A stretch of 64,000 bases of DNA from Salipiger sp. H15 (GCF_040409955.1 NZ_CP123388.1:62001-126000); one strand, 5' to 3'; shown: positions 16,368-26,808, numbered from the stretch's first letter. Numbers and translations: made by a program. Notes: a model not told the origin generated them from the letters alone.

Positions 16368-17567
16368 TCATTGGAAGGCCCTGCAGTCGGATTCCGGGCG
16401 GTCGAGCCCCAGCGTGTCGAGCGGCGAGACCTGGTGCAGGAACCCGTCCTGCGGGCTCACGCTGACGGTGATGCGCCCGTCGTAGAGAAGGATCGGCTGC
16501 CGCATCTGGCCGTTCCAGTCGCGGAAGGTCACCTTCTGGCCCTTGAAGGCGGCCAGCTCGAAGGCGTCCGACAGGATGTATTTCTCCAGCTCGGCCGGAT
16601 CGGCGCTGCCGGTGCGGGTCACCGCCTCGCCGAGCACGCGCAGGGCCAGCCAGGTGTTGTAATCCTCTTCCATGACGTGCCGGCGCGCCAGCTTCTCGAA
16701 GCGGTTCTGGAACTGCGTCGCGCCCCAGGCCTCGTGCGCGCCGTGCATGGTGACCGGGCGCAGCCCGGCGCTGCCCATGACCGGGCGCGGCGTCCAGAGG
16801 TGATAGGTCAGGTAGGCGGCGAAATAGTCGGTGGCGTCGGCGGCGATCAGAACGTCGTGATCCTTGGCCCGCTGCAGGAAGACCGGCAGCTGCTGCTGCA
16901 CCAGCGCGTGGCCGGTGTCGGTGCGCCGCGCGCCGCCGGTGTCCTCGAACTCGCGCTCCTCGACGATCTTCGCGCCGAACTTCTTCGCGGCGCGGCGGTA
17001 GGCCTCGGCCAGCGCCCGGTCGGCGGGGTTCGAGCCGCTCACCAGCAGCCAGCGCGGCCATTTCTTCCAGACCGCGAACTGCGCGATGGCGTCGGCCTTC
17101 ATGGCGAACGAGGGCGCGATGTGCAGCAGGTTGGCGCGGCAGTCCGCGCTGCGCAGTTCCACGTCGGGGGCCGAGGCGTTGAGCACCAGCGCGCCCTCCT
17201 GCGCCGCCCGGTCGGCGAGCGCCAGAAGCTCGCCGGCGCGCGCGTCCACCACCACGTAGCGGATGCCCTCGGCCAGCATCTCCTCGAGCGCCGCGAGCGC
17301 GCCCTCGGGCGGGGTGGCGACGGTCTCGGTCTCGTAGACATGGCCAAGGAAGGCGCCGGTCGTCGCATTGTCCTCGTCGGCCAGCACGGCCCCGGCGAAA
17401 TCGAGGTCCTCGGGCCGCGCGTCGTAGCGCGAGATCGGCAGAAGCCCGGCGTAATCCACCCGCAGCACGCCTGCGCGCACCTCCACCGCCGAGGCAGCCG
17501 AGGCGCTCAGGCAGGTGGCAACGGCAAGCGCGGCCGCGGCCAGCAGCGGGGCAAAATTCTTCGGCAC
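16368..17567 (-). CDS. Periplasmic binding protein of the PQQ-alcohol-dehydrogenase ABC system (LutA-like)
   Basis: 399 residues. The GTG start at 17567 is supported by a GGGAGGAG ribosome site and gives a signal peptide ending LSASASA-like near residue 27. The fold is that of branched-chain amino acid receptors (VYETETVATPPEGALAAL, then WPRWLLVSGSNPADRALAEAYRR). It matches the receptor family linked to PQQ-dependent alcohol dehydrogenases and, as I recall, to LutA of the lanthanide uptake cluster. The ATPase and permease of that system are 27 kb away at 44283-45805. It is first in its operon. Confidence 0.82.
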   Translation of the reverse strand: MPKNFAPLLAAAALAVATCLSASAASAVEVRAGVLRVDYAGLLPISRYDARPEDLDFAGAVLADEDNATTGAFLGHVYETETVATPPEGALAALEEMLAEGIRYVVVDARAGELLALADRAAQEGALVLNASAPDVELRSADCRANLLHIAPSFAMKADAIAQFAVWKKWPRWLLVSGSNPADRALAEAYRRAAKKFGAKIVEEREFEDTGGARRTDTGHALVQQQLPVFLQRAKDHDVLIAADATDYFAAYLTYHLWTPRPVMGSAGLRPVTMHGAHEAWGATQFQNRFEKLARRHVMEEDYNTWLALRVLGEAVTRTGSADPAELEKYILSDAFELAAFKGQKVTFRDWNGQMRQPILLYDGRITVSVSPQDGFLHQVSPLDTLGLDRPESDCRAFQ

Positions 17568-17719
17568 GTTCTCCTCCCATGCCCGCGCAACGTCTCGGGC
17601 CCCGTTCCACTCTGCCCCTCCCAAGGCAAGGCGGTGAACCGATACTTTCGGTTCGGTTGCGAGAGACAGGGTAACGGCGGCACGATTGACGGCGACTCTT
17701 AATTTCTAAGAAGGCAGCG
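17568..17719. promoter_or_regulatory. Divergent promoter region in the quinoprotein locus
   Basis: A 152-base gap separates the leftward LutA-like operon from the rightward DUF3280-SRPBCC-propeller operon. It must hold both promoters. No convincing -35/-10 pair or strong palindrome was identified. Confidence 0.5.
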
Positions 17720-18211
17720 ATGCTTATCCGCGCCCTCCCGGTTCTGCTGATGCTCTGCACGCCCGCTTGGGCGGGCGAGAAGGTGGCCTTCTTCGGCATC
17801 ACCTTCCTCGACACCTCGCTGCAGACCGCGGAACTGGGGCAGGACCCGGCGGAACTGGCACGCATCGCCATGCTCGAGGAGCTGGTGCGGCAGCGTTTCA
17901 CCGACGAGGGTTACGAGCTTCTGGACCTCGGGCCGGTGGCGGTCGAGCGCGAGCGCATCGTCAACCCGGCCAAGTGCTACGGCTGCGACACCCGCATGGC
18001 CGCCAAGCTGGGCGCCGATTATTCGCTGGTGGGAGAGGTCCAGAAGGTCTCGAACCTCATCCTGTCGATGAACCTGCAACTGCGCGACGTGAAGAGCGGC
18101 CAGACGGTCAAGGGCCGGGTCGTGGATATCCGCTCGAACACCGACGAGAGCTGGCGGCGGGGGATGGACTACATCCTGCGCACGGGAATTTTCAGGGAGG
18201 AGACGAAATGA
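17720..18211 (+). CDS. DUF3280-like exported protein, quinoprotein-associated
   Basis: 163 residues with a signal peptide (MLIRALPVLLMLCTPAWA). The mature part is a small alpha/beta domain with VAFFGITFLDTSLQ near its start and a CYGCD motif near residue 92. It resembles the DUF3280/DUF2380 group that often lies near PQQ-dependent dehydrogenases; no biochemical role is known to me. The two cysteines could form a disulfide or bind a metal or haem-related ligand. The stop overlaps the start of the SRPBCC gene by 4 bases, so both proteins are made together. Confidence 0.72.
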   Translation: MLIRALPVLLMLCTPAWAGEKVAFFGITFLDTSLQTAELGQDPAELARIAMLEELVRQRFTDEGYELLDLGPVAVERERIVNPAKCYGCDTRMAAKLGADYSLVGEVQKVSNLILSMNLQLRDVKSGQTVKGRVVDIRSNTDESWRRGMDYILRTGIFREETK

Positions 18212-18759
18212 GAAGACGCAACCTGCTGGCCCTGGGGGCGGCGCTGGCGCTGATGCCCGCCGTGGCCATGGCACACGGGCCGACCCGGCAGAAGGTCACC
18301 CTTTCGGTGGACGTCGCCGCCGAGCCCGCCGAGGTCTGGGCGGTGATCGGCGATTTCCAGGACATGAGCTGGCATCCCGCCGTGGTCTCGCAGACCGGGA
18401 GCGGCGGCAACGACATCGACGCCACGCGCGAGCTCTACCTCTCGGACCAGGGCGCCTCGGGGCCGAAGATCGCCGAGGTGCTCTACAAGTACGACGCCAC
18501 GAAGATGTCCTACAGCTACCGGATCACCGACGTCGCGGTCGAGGTGCTGCCGGTGACCAACTACTCCTCGCACCTGACCGTGACGCCGCGCGACGGCGGC
18601 GGCTCCACCGTCGAGTGGCGCGGCGCCTTCTACCGCGGCTATCCCAACAACGACCCGCCCCCCGAGCTGAACGACGAGGCGGCCGTCGCCGCGGTCACCG
18701 GGGTCTACAAGGCCGGGCTCGATGCGCTGGTCGAGCGGTTCGGTGCGCCGGGCTCCTGA
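18208..18759 (+). CDS. Exported SRPBCC-family protein (MxaD-like)
   Basis: 183 residues. The N-terminus MRRRNLLALGAALALMPAVA is a signal peptide, cleaved near AMA|HGP. The rest is a START/SRPBCC fold (VTLSVDVAAEPAEVWAVIGDF, then a C-terminal helix VTGVYKAGLDALVERFG). MxaD of methylotrophs has this fold and helps electron flow from methanol dehydrogenase to its cytochrome. An equivalent role with XoxF/XoxG is likely but not proven. It lies between the DUF3280-like gene and a beta-propeller gene in one rightward operon. Confidence 0.78.
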   Translation: MRRRNLLALGAALALMPAVAMAHGPTRQKVTLSVDVAAEPAEVWAVIGDFQDMSWHPAVVSQTGSGGNDIDATRELYLSDQGASGPKIAEVLYKYDATKMSYSYRITDVAVEVLPVTNYSSHLTVTPRDGGGSTVEWRGAFYRGYPNNDPPPELNDEAAVAAVTGVYKAGLDALVERFGAPGS

Positions 18760-19684
18760 GCGCGCGCTCGCCGTGTTTCTTGCCGTCGCCGCGTCTTCCA
18801 CGGCGGCGGACCTGGCCTTCGTGACCTGCCAGAACGGCGACGCGCTGTCCGTGCTCGACCTTGCCACCGGCGAGGAGACCGCCCGCTGGTCGGTGCCCGG
18901 CAAGCCCGCCGGGGTCGCGGTGGCGCAGGACGGCACGGTCTACACTGTGGCGCCCGATGCCAAGACCGTGCGCCGCCACGGCCCGGGTGGCGCGGTGCTG
19001 GCCGAGGCGGTGCTCGACGGCGGACCGATGGGCGCGGCGCTGGACCCGCAGCGGGCGCATCTTTTCGTCTCGGACTGGTACAACGCCCGGCTCTGGGTGC
19101 TGGACGCGCAGACGCTGGCGGTGATCGCCGAGCTGCCCTCGGGCGCCGCCCCGGCCGGGATGGCGCTCTCGCCCGATGGCAGGCTGCTGGCCGCCGCCGA
19201 GCGCGATGCCGACCGGGTCAGCCTTTACGACGCCGAGACGCTGACGCCGGTGCGCAGCGTGCCCGTGGGCACCCGGCCCTTCGGCCTCGGCTTTGCGCCG
19301 GACGGGCGGCTTTTCGTCGGCAATGTCGGCAGCAACGACGTGACGGTCATCGACCCGGGCCCCGGCGAGGTGCTGGCCACCCTGCCCGTCGGCGACCGCC
19401 CCTACGGCGTCGCCTTCGCCGAGGGGCGCGCCTTCGTCACCAACCAGTACGCGGGCACTGTCAGCGTCATCGACCTCGGCGATCTGTCCGCGGTGGACGA
19501 GCTGTCGGTGGGCGAATACCCCGAGGGCATCGCCGCCACCTCGGACGGGAAGATCGCCGTCGCCAACTGGTTCGACAACACGCTCAGCCTGATCGACGCA
19601 CGCACGCTCGAGGTGGTGCGCGATCTCGACACCGCCGACGGCCCGCGCGCCTTCGGCGCCTTCCTCCTGCATACCGGCGGCTGA
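18722..19684 (+). CDS. YncE-like beta-propeller protein
   Basis: 320 residues from the ATG at 18722, which overlaps the end of the SRPBCC gene by 38 bases; a GTG at 18743 would give a shorter overlap and a more compact signal peptide. After the signal peptide (ALAVFLAVAASSTAA) come about seven propeller blades with motifs such as PAGVAVAQDGTVY, PYGVAFAEGRAFV and VIDLGDLSAV. It is distinct in sequence from the propeller at 15388-16359, so the locus has two. Its partner is unknown; a periplasmic scaffold or redox-chain role is possible. Confidence 0.8.
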   Translation: MRWSSGSVRRAPERALAVFLAVAASSTAADLAFVTCQNGDALSVLDLATGEETARWSVPGKPAGVAVAQDGTVYTVAPDAKTVRRHGPGGAVLAEAVLDGGPMGAALDPQRAHLFVSDWYNARLWVLDAQTLAVIAELPSGAAPAGMALSPDGRLLAAAERDADRVSLYDAETLTPVRSVPVGTRPFGLGFAPDGRLFVGNVGSNDVTVIDPGPGEVLATLPVGDRPYGVAFAEGRAFVTNQYAGTVSVIDLGDLSAVDELSVGEYPEGIAATSDGKIAVANWFDNTLSLIDARTLEVVRDLDTADGPRAFGAFLLHTGG

Positions 19685-19777
19685 ACCACACGGGCGGGCT
19701 GGACCTTGCCGCCCCCCTTCCCTCATATGGCGCCAGACCGGGCCGCGCCCCGCGCCAGGAAGAGGAAGACCGACCGC

Positions 19778-20251
19778 ATGACCGACACGAGCACACGCCC
19801 CGCTGCCCGCGACCTTTATCTCGAGGACATCGCCGTGGGAGACCGTTTCGTCAGCGGCGAGCACGCGCTCGACGCCGCGCAGATCAAGGCCTTCGCCGGG
19901 GATTTCGACCCGCAGCCCTTCCACCTCGACGAGGAGGCGGCGAAGGACAGCCTCTTCGGCGGGCTCGCGGCGAGCGGCTGGCACACCGCGGCGCTGACCA
20001 TGAAGCTCTTCGTCTCGTCGGTGCCGCTGGCCAAGGGCATGATCGGCGCCGGGGTCGAGGTGACCTGGCCGCAGCCGACCCGCGCCGACGACATCCTGCA
20101 CGTCGAGAGCACCATCACCGGGATCAAGCCGTCGCGCTCGCGTCCCGGCCGGGCGATGGTCACGGTCGAGACGCTGACGCTGAACCAGCGCGGCGAGCCG
20201 CGACAGAAGCTGGTCTCGCGCATCGTCATGTTCAGTCGCGACGCGGGCTGA
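19778..20251 (+). CDS. MaoC-like hotdog-fold hydratase
   Basis: 157 residues with the MaoC/(R)-hydratase motif FAGDFDPQPFHLDEEAA (catalytic Asp and His, about residues 41-49). A GASGW-like segment (LAASGWHTAALTMKL) follows. It has no signal peptide, so it is cytoplasmic, unlike the surrounding proteins. It could hydrate an enoyl-CoA or similar compound, but nothing nearby fixes the substrate. An AGAGGAAG ribosome site supports the ATG at 19778. It converges with the CxxxCW gene 5 bases beyond its stop. Confidence 0.8.
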   Translation: MTDTSTRPAARDLYLEDIAVGDRFVSGEHALDAAQIKAFAGDFDPQPFHLDEEAAKDSLFGGLAASGWHTAALTMKLFVSSVPLAKGMIGAGVEVTWPQPTRADDILHVESTITGIKPSRSRPGRAMVTVETLTLNQRGEPRQKLVSRIVMFSRDAG

Positions 20252-20256
20252 GCCCG

Positions 20257-20787
20257 CTATCGCTGCCGCGGCGTGACCCGCTCGAGCGGGTATCCCGCCG
20301 CGGCCCACCCGTCTGTCCCCACGGGCAGCCAGTAGACGGTCGCGTAGCCGTAGCTCAGCGCCCGCTTTGCCGCGTTCCAGCTCATCCAGCAATCGGTCAG
20401 GCAGAAGAACAGCAGCGGATGCGCGGCATCACCGCCGCTCGCCGCCTCGAGCCCCTCGCGGAAATAGGCCTCGTCGGGCGCGCCGAGCGCGCCGTAGCCG
20501 GTGTTGGGCAGCCAGGTCGCGCCGGGAATGCTGTCGCGCGGCTTGTCGCGCCAGATCGTGCCCTCGGGCAGGTTCTCGGGCTTCGGCGGGCGCGGCAGCA
20601 CGTCGACGAAGGCCGCCTCGCCCGACTCCCAGAGCGCATGTGCCTCGGCCACGTCCACAACCGTGCCGCCGGCAAGCGACGACGGCACCGGCGCGCGGTA
20701 CTCGTCCATGCGGTAGCCCTCGGGCTCCGGCGCCTGCGCCAGCGCCAGCGCGGGCACGAGCGCCAGCGCCAGCAGCAGCCGTCTCAT
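20257..20787 (-). CDS. PQQ-dependent-catabolism CxxxCW rhodanese-like protein
   Basis: 176 residues with a signal peptide (MRRLLLALALVPALALA). A rhodanese-like domain follows: VVDVAEAHALWESGEAAFVDVL, IPGATWLPNTGYG, then FFCLTDCWMSWNAAKRALSYG. The CLTDCW segment near residue 138 is the hallmark of a family known only from quinoprotein dehydrogenase neighbourhoods. The two cysteines fit a sulfur relay or disulfide role in the periplasm, possibly together with the SoxYZ-like carrier at 28109. The start overlaps the stop of xoxJ by 4 bases. Confidence 0.85.
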   Translation of the reverse strand: MRRLLLALALVPALALAQAPEPEGYRMDEYRAPVPSSLAGGTVVDVAEAHALWESGEAAFVDVLPRPPKPENLPEGTIWRDKPRDSIPGATWLPNTGYGALGAPDEAYFREGLEAASGGDAAHPLLFFCLTDCWMSWNAAKRALSYGYATVYWLPVGTDGWAAAGYPLERVTPRQR

Positions 20788-21629
20788 TGCCCGACGTCGA
20801 GCGGGCGCTCGCCCATGTCGTCGAGCAGCGGCACCCCCGCCTCGGTCAGCAGCGCGTTGATCTCGGCCTGGTTTCGGCGGATCTGCGAGTTGAGCTCGCG
20901 CTGCCAGACCTTCTCGCCCTGCCGCACGCCCATGGTGATGCGGTAGAAGAGCTTCGGTGCGCCATCCTCGTGGATCAGCGGCGTGACCTTCATGCCGGGA
21001 TGGTCGCGCTTGACCAGCGGCCCGGCGATCGGTCCCCAGATCACCGCGGCGTCGATCTCGCCGGCGGCAAGATCGTTCAGCATGTCGCTCGCCGGGCTCT
21101 CGACCCGGCGGTCGACCACCAGCTGGTAGGGCCGCGCCTTGCCGATGAGCCCGTAGCGCGCCATGTGCGTGGCGGGCGGCGATCCGGCGATCACCCCCAG
21201 CTTCAGCCCCTGCAGCGCCGGGTCCGACAGTTTCGTCACCCCCGCGAGTGGCCCGGAGTCCGGCACCACCAGCACGTAGGCGGAAGTCATGTAGTGGTTG
21301 GTGTTGAGCACGAGCTCGTTGCCCTGCGCATAACCCATCACCACATCGCACTTGCCGGCCTTCAGCGTCTGGCGGATGAAGCCCGTGGCCATCGGGAACC
21401 AGGTGTAGCTGACCGGCCGCTCGAGCTTCGCCGCGAAGAGCTCGGCCAGCTTGTTCTCGTAGCCCGAGCCGTCCTTCATCGACATGGGATCAGCGGCGGG
21501 ATCGGCGCAGACCCGGAAGGAGGTCTTCGAGACCAGGTCCGAGGTCTGCGCCTGCCCGGCTCCGGCGGTGAAGGCCAGGAGCAGGGTCACGGCCGCGGAC
21601 CGCGTGGCCTCAGCCGCCCATGCAGTCAT
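20784..21629 (-). CDS. xoxJ: XoxJ/MoxJ periplasmic protein
   Basis: 281 residues with signal peptide (MTAWAAEATRSAAVTLLLAFTAGAGQA). The fold is that of solute-binding family 3 (FRVCADPAADPMSMKDGSGYENKLAELFA, then GEIDAAVIWGPIAGPLVKR). XoxJ proteins bind the XoxF dehydrogenase and are thought to help it mature or become active rather than to import a solute. The ATG at 21629 overlaps the end of xoxG by 20 bases; a GTG at 21653 is possible but would increase the overlap. Gene order xoxF-xoxG-xoxJ is the usual one. Confidence 0.9.
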   Translation of the reverse strand: MTAWAAEATRSAAVTLLLAFTAGAGQAQTSDLVSKTSFRVCADPAADPMSMKDGSGYENKLAELFAAKLERPVSYTWFPMATGFIRQTLKAGKCDVVMGYAQGNELVLNTNHYMTSAYVLVVPDSGPLAGVTKLSDPALQGLKLGVIAGSPPATHMARYGLIGKARPYQLVVDRRVESPASDMLNDLAAGEIDAAVIWGPIAGPLVKRDHPGMKVTPLIHEDGAPKLFYRITMGVRQGEKVWQRELNSQIRRNQAEINALLTEAGVPLLDDMGERPLDVGQ

Positions 21630-22134
21630 TTTCCATCTCGGTATAAGTCTCACTCTTGGCCTCCTTCTTGGCCGGGCGGCCGCGCCCGATGGCGCCGGAC
21701 CCGTGGGCCTTGAGATAGGTGTAGATGTCGTCGAGGTAGCACATCACGTTCGGGTTGGTGCCGAAGGAGGGCATCACCGAGTTCTCGGCCGCGCCGACCT
21801 TCTTGCGCCCGTTGGTCACCGTGTCGACGAAATCGTAGTAATCCATCTCGACCGCGGAATTCTTCAGCGCCGGAGCGTAGGTCGAGCCCTCGCCGTCCGG
21901 CCCGTGGCAGACGTGGCACTCGGCGTGGTAGCGGCGGAAGCCCGAGAAGGTCGGCCAGTCCACCGTGCCGTCCTCGGAAACCTTGAAGGTGGGAACGCCG
22001 TCCGCCGTGTAGTAGCGGCCGCCCTCCTCGTAATCCACCGCGATGTTCGGATCCTCCATCGAGACGTTGGCGGCGCTCAGCGCGCTGGCCGCGAGGAGTC
22101 CGGCGGCGGTCAGGAGGGTAAGCTGTCGGGTCAT
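21610..22134 (-). CDS. xoxG: XoxG-type four-cysteine cytochrome c
   Basis: 174 residues with a signal peptide (MTRQLTLLTAAGLLAASALSA). One haem site CHVCH lies near residue 72, and a candidate Met axial ligand is in NSVMPSFG. Two further cysteines near the C-terminus (NVMCYL and ENDCMGG) give the four-cysteine pattern of methanol-linked cytochromes. It should accept electrons from XoxF. The start codon at 22134 was chosen for its signal peptide; the open frame continues upstream without good ribosome sites. xoxF ends 89 bases before it. Confidence 0.9.
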   Translation of the reverse strand: MTRQLTLLTAAGLLAASALSAANVSMEDPNIAVDYEEGGRYYTADGVPTFKVSEDGTVDWPTFSGFRRYHAECHVCHGPDGEGSTYAPALKNSAVEMDYYDFVDTVTNGRKKVGAAENSVMPSFGTNPNVMCYLDDIYTYLKAHGSGAIGRGRPAKKEAKSETYTEMENDCMGG

Positions 22135-22223
22135 GGCGTAAGGGTCCTGGAGATCTTTGTAAGGGTCTATCGGAACTGCGCCGGCGGGATGTGGCTCCCG
22201 CCGGCGCCTCGGGTCGCTGCGGA

Positions 22224-24026
22224 TCAATCCGGGAGCGCAAAGACCGTCAGCTGACCGCCGAGCGCGGTGTAGTCGGACAGGGCCGCGTAGCCGCCCACTG
22301 CGCCGAGACCGTCGTTCGGGTTGGTCAGACCGGCCGCGAGGCCGATGCCGGCCCAGCCGCCGACGCCCGAAAGGATGCCGACATACTGCTTGCCGTCATG
22401 CTCGTAGGTCATCACGTTGCCGATGATGCCCGACGGGGTCTTGAAGCGGTAAAGCTCGTCACCCGTCGATGCGTCCACCGCCTTCAGGTAGCCCTCGAGC
22501 GTGCCGTAAAAGACGATGTCGCCAGCCGTGGCGAGCGCGCCCGACCACACCGAGAACTGCTCGGGGATCGACCACTTGATCTCGCCCTTGGTGTTGTCCC
22601 AGGCGATGAAGTTGCCCATGCCGCCATGGCTTTCCGGCGCCGGGTACATCGCGAGGGTCGCACCCACGTAGGGCTGACCGGCGGTGTAGCTCACCCGGAA
22701 CGGCTCGTAGTCCATGCAGACGTGGTTGGTCGGCACGTAGAACAGGCCGGTCTTCGGCGAGAAGGACGCAGGCTGCTGGTCCTTGGAGCCGAGTGCCGCC
22801 GGGCAGATGCCGGTCGAGTTCACGTCCTCGCCGTTCTGCTCGGTCGAGTACTGGGCGACCACGGCCGGACGGCCATAGTTCTCCGAGGCCGGATCCATGT
22901 CGACGCCGGAGGTCCAGTTCACCGCCGGATCGTACTTCTCGGCGACCAGGAGCTCGCCGGTCAGACGGTCGAGCGTGTAGCCGAGGCCGTTCCGGTCGAA
23001 GTGGGTCAGCAGCTTGCGCGGCTCGCCGTTGAAGTCCTGGTCGGTCAGGATCATCTCGTTGATGCCGTCGTAGTCCCACTCGTCGTGCGGCGTCATCTGG
23101 TAGACCCACTTGGCCATGCCGTCGTCGGGGTCACGCGCCATGATGGTCATCGACCAGCGGTTGTCGCCCGGGCGTTGCGCCGGGTTCCAGGTCGAGGGGT
23201 TGCCGGTGCCGTAGTAGATCAGGTCGGCTTCGGGGTCATATGAATACCAGCCCCAGGTGGTGCCGCCACCGATCATCCACTGGTCGCCTTCCCAGGTGTT
23301 GGTGCCCGAGTCCGCACCGACCGGCTTGCCGAGCACGGTGGTCTTCTCGGGATCCATCAGGATGTCGCTGTCCGGACCCATGGAATAGGCGCGCCACTCG
23401 CGCTCGCCGGTTTCCATGTTGTAGGCGGTGACCGAGCCGCGGACGCCGAATTCGCCGCCCGAGATGCCGACGATCACCTTGTCCTTGACCGGCAGCACCG
23501 TGGCGGTGTTGGTCTCGCCCTTCGAGGCGTCGCCGTTCATCACTTCCCACTTCACCTCGCCGGTCTCGGCGTCGAGCGCCACGACCTTGGTGTCGGCCTG
23601 GTGGAGGAAGATCTTGCCGTCGGCATAGGCCACGCCGCGGTTCACCGTGTCGCAGCACATCACCGGGATCACGTCCGGATCCTGCTTCGGCTCATAGCGC
23701 CACTTGATCTTGCCCCCGTCGTTCAGGTCGAGCGCATAGACGATGTTGGGGAACGGGGTGTGCACGTACATCGTGTCCCCGATCACCAGCGGCGAGCCTT
23801 CGTGGCCACGCAGCACACCGGTCGAGAAGGTCCATGCGACCTGCAGGTCGCCGACGTTCTCCTTGTTGATCTTGTCCAGCTCGGAATAGCGCTGGTTCGC
23901 ATAGTCGCCGGTCTGGATGGCCCATTGGCTCGGGTTGTCCATCTGGGACATGAGGTCGTCGTTCGCCATCGCCATGGATGCGGCGCAGAGCACCACACCG
24001 GACGATAGAAGCAGCCGTCTCTTCAT
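22224..24026 (-). CDS. xoxF: XoxF lanthanide-dependent PQQ methanol dehydrogenase
   Basis: 600 residues with a 21-residue signal peptide. The eight-bladed quinoprotein fold is shown by repeated W motifs. Adjacent Cys124-Cys125 ([10 protein letters not shown]) form the characteristic disulfide over PQQ. The catalytic Asp318 is followed by Asp320 in DEWDYDG; MxaF-type calcium enzymes have Ala at the second position, so this is the lanthanide type. It oxidises methanol to formaldehyde, or further to formate in some XoxF enzymes, in the periplasm. Neighbours xoxG and xoxJ follow. No mxaI small-subunit gene is present, which agrees. An AGAAGGAAAG ribosome site precedes the ATG. Confidence 0.96.
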   Translation of the reverse strand: MKRRLLLSSGVVLCAASMAMANDDLMSQMDNPSQWAIQTGDYANQRYSELDKINKENVGDLQVAWTFSTGVLRGHEGSPLVIGDTMYVHTPFPNIVYALDLNDGGKIKWRYEPKQDPDVIPVMCCDTVNRGVAYADGKIFLHQADTKVVALDAETGEVKWEVMNGDASKGETNTATVLPVKDKVIVGISGGEFGVRGSVTAYNMETGEREWRAYSMGPDSDILMDPEKTTVLGKPVGADSGTNTWEGDQWMIGGGTTWGWYSYDPEADLIYYGTGNPSTWNPAQRPGDNRWSMTIMARDPDDGMAKWVYQMTPHDEWDYDGINEMILTDQDFNGEPRKLLTHFDRNGLGYTLDRLTGELLVAEKYDPAVNWTSGVDMDPASENYGRPAVVAQYSTEQNGEDVNSTGICPAALGSKDQQPASFSPKTGLFYVPTNHVCMDYEPFRVSYTAGQPYVGATLAMYPAPESHGGMGNFIAWDNTKGEIKWSIPEQFSVWSGALATAGDIVFYGTLEGYLKAVDASTGDELYRFKTPSGIIGNVMTYEHDGKQYVGILSGVGGWAGIGLAAGLTNPNDGLGAVGGYAALSDYTALGGQLTVFALPD

Positions 24027-24116
24027 CTTTCCTTCTCCCTTGGATAGTACGGCGGTCCCGCCGCGTGGTCCCGTCCCGGCCGCCTTTCGGCTTGTTGATG
24101 AACCGTGTCGGGTCAT

Positions 24117-24153
24117 CCGGATCCGGCGCTCCTTCTCCTCCCGCCGGACCCGG
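24117..24153 (-). terminator. Hairpin between cytochrome c gene and xoxF
   Basis: On the coding strand CCGGGTCCGGCG pairs with CGCCGGATCCGG (12 bp, one wobble) around a 13-base loop, 15 bases after the cytochrome c stop. There is no T-run. It could end the frmA-fghA-cytochrome transcript or reduce read-through, so that xoxF may have its own promoter in the remaining 90 bases. Confidence 0.45.
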
Positions 24154-24168
24154 AAATCTCAGTTCGTG

Positions 24169-24564
24169 TTACGAGCCGCCGCCCGCGCTGAAGGTCGCGA
24201 GGTAGGCGATCACGTCGGCGCGCTCGTCTTCCTTGCGCAGCCCCGGAAACGACATCTTGGTGCCCTTGGCGAAGTCTTTCGGCTTCTCGAGGAACGACGC
24301 CAGCTCCTCGGGCGTCCAGGTCCCGTCGGCGGCGGCGAGGGCCTTGAGCCCGTCCGAGTAATCGAAGCCTTCCACCGAGGCGATCGGGCGCCCGACGACA
24401 CCGGTCAGCACCGGCCCGACGCGGTTCTCCGCCCCTTCGCCCACCATGTGGCAGGCCTGGCACTTGCGGAAAATCTTCTCGCCCTTCGCCGCGTCGCCTT
24501 CGGCGAGGGCCATCCCTGCCGACAGGGCCAGGATCAATCCGGCTGCGAGGGTTCCTTGATACAT
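24169..24564 (-). CDS. Class I cytochrome c (c550-type)
   Basis: 131 residues with a signal peptide (cleavage after about residue 21, GMALA|EGDAA). The haem site is CQACH near residue 35 and the Met ligand is in GTKMSFPGL. The length and pattern fit the soluble c550/c2 type that carries electrons from dehydrogenase cytochromes to the terminal oxidase. It lies between fghA and xoxF, so it is probably part of the methanol electron path. Confidence 0.9.
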   Translation of the reverse strand: MYQGTLAAGLILALSAGMALAEGDAAKGEKIFRKCQACHMVGEGAENRVGPVLTGVVGRPIASVEGFDYSDGLKALAAADGTWTPEELASFLEKPKDFAKGTKMSFPGLRKEDERADVIAYLATFSAGGGS

Positions 24565-24592
24565 GCCTAGTCTCCTTGTGCTGGTCCCGGTC

Positions 24593-25417
24593 TCAGGCAA
24601 GCCGGGCTGCGTGCCAGGCGACATGGTCGCCGGCGAACGAATTCACGAAGAAATACGAATGGTCATAGCCTTGCTGCATCCGCAGCACCCCGGGCTGGCG
24701 CCGCCGGGTCATCGCCTCGGCCAGCGCCTCGGGCTGCAGCAGGTCGAGGAACTGGTCGCTCGCCCCCTGGTCGACGAGGATGTCGTCCTTCCAGCCGCGC
24801 TCCTCCATCAGCAGCGTCGAGTCGTGCGCCGCCCAGCAGCCCTCGTCGTCGCCGAGATAGGCCGAGAGCTGCTTGCGCCCCCAGTCCGAGCGGGTCGGAT
24901 GCGCGATCGGCGCAAAGGCCGACAGGCTGTCGTATAGATGCGGGTTGCGCATCGCCAGCGTCAGCGCCCCGTGCCCGCCCATGGAATGGCCGGTGATGCC
25001 GTGGCGCTCGCCGATGCCGTCGAGCCCGGCGACGATCTCGCGCAGCTCCTGCGTGACGTAGTCGTACATGCGGTAATGCGGCTTCCACGGGTCGCGCTTG
25101 GCATTGACGTAGAACCCCGCCCCCTGCCCGAGGTCGTAGGCGTCGTCATCCGCCACCTCCGGCCCGCGTGGGCTGGTGTCGGGAAAGACCACCGCCAGCC
25201 CGTGCAGCGAGGCGTGTTCCTGGAAGCCGCCCTTGGTCATCGCGTTCTCATGCGTGCAGGTCAGCCCCGAGAGATACCACAGCACCGGCACGGGCCCCGC
25301 CTCCGCCTGCGGCGGCAGGTAGACCGCGAAGGTCATGTCGCAGCCACAGGCGTCCGAGGCGTGCCGGTAGACGGTCTGCCTGCCGTCGAAGCTGCGGTTT
25401 TGCGCCACCACGTCCAT
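24593..25417 (-). CDS. fghA: S-formylglutathione hydrolase
   Basis: 274 residues, the usual length for this esterase. It has LSGLTCTHENAMTKGGFQ, the nucleophile motif GHSMGGHGAL (Ser near residue 146), and the catalytic His in YDHSYFF. It hydrolyses S-formylglutathione to formate and glutathione in the cytoplasm. It follows frmA by 2 bases, so the two enzymes of the glutathione formaldehyde route are made together. The third one, Gfa, is 33 kb away at 58399. Confidence 0.95.
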   Translation of the reverse strand: MDVVAQNRSFDGRQTVYRHASDACGCDMTFAVYLPPQAEAGPVPVLWYLSGLTCTHENAMTKGGFQEHASLHGLAVVFPDTSPRGPEVADDDAYDLGQGAGFYVNAKRDPWKPHYRMYDYVTQELREIVAGLDGIGERHGITGHSMGGHGALTLAMRNPHLYDSLSAFAPIAHPTRSDWGRKQLSAYLGDDEGCWAAHDSTLLMEERGWKDDILVDQGASDQFLDLLQPEALAEAMTRRRQPGVLRMQQGYDHSYFFVNSFAGDHVAWHAARLA

Positions 25418-25419
25418 GC

Positions 25420-26499
<1,080 letters not shown>

Positions 26500-26519
26500 G
26501 ATTTCGAGCGGTTTGCCGG

Positions 26520-26808
26520 CCTGATCATCAAGGGCATCGGGAAATTCTCCCTCGGGCAGGTGGATCTCGCCGCGAAGATCGACGCCGCCCGCGCCGAGAT
26601 GGACAGCCAGATGGCCAAGGAAGCGCCGGATTACGACCGGGTCGACGCGCTGGAAGAACAGATCGACTGGGACCAGCGCATCTTCACCGACCGCCAGCAG
26701 ACGATCCGCTACCTCTGCGAGACGCCGCAGCTGCTCGAGCAGAGGCTCTACGCCATCGCGCAGCTGCTGCAGGAGGCCGGAAGCGCCGAGGGCGGAGACG
26801 ACGGCTGA
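26520..26808 (+). pseudogene. 3' fragment of an unrecognised gene
   Basis: The rightward frame ending at 26808 encodes a protein-like, non-repetitive sequence from [20 protein letters not shown] to [12 protein letters not shown]. It contains a helical, charged stretch with [19 protein letters not shown]. There is no start codon at its 5' side before it runs into the opposite-strand frmA start. An internal ATG at 26599 would give 69 residues. I do not recognise the family. It looks like the tail of a gene whose front was removed when its DNA was joined to the start of frmA. A short intact gene starting at 26599 is the alternative. Confidence 0.5.

Noticed and set aside
22224..24026. Assigning the dehydrogenase as MxaF (calcium type)
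   Set aside because: The second Asp of DEWDYDG is present and no mxaI gene is found, which is the XoxF pattern.
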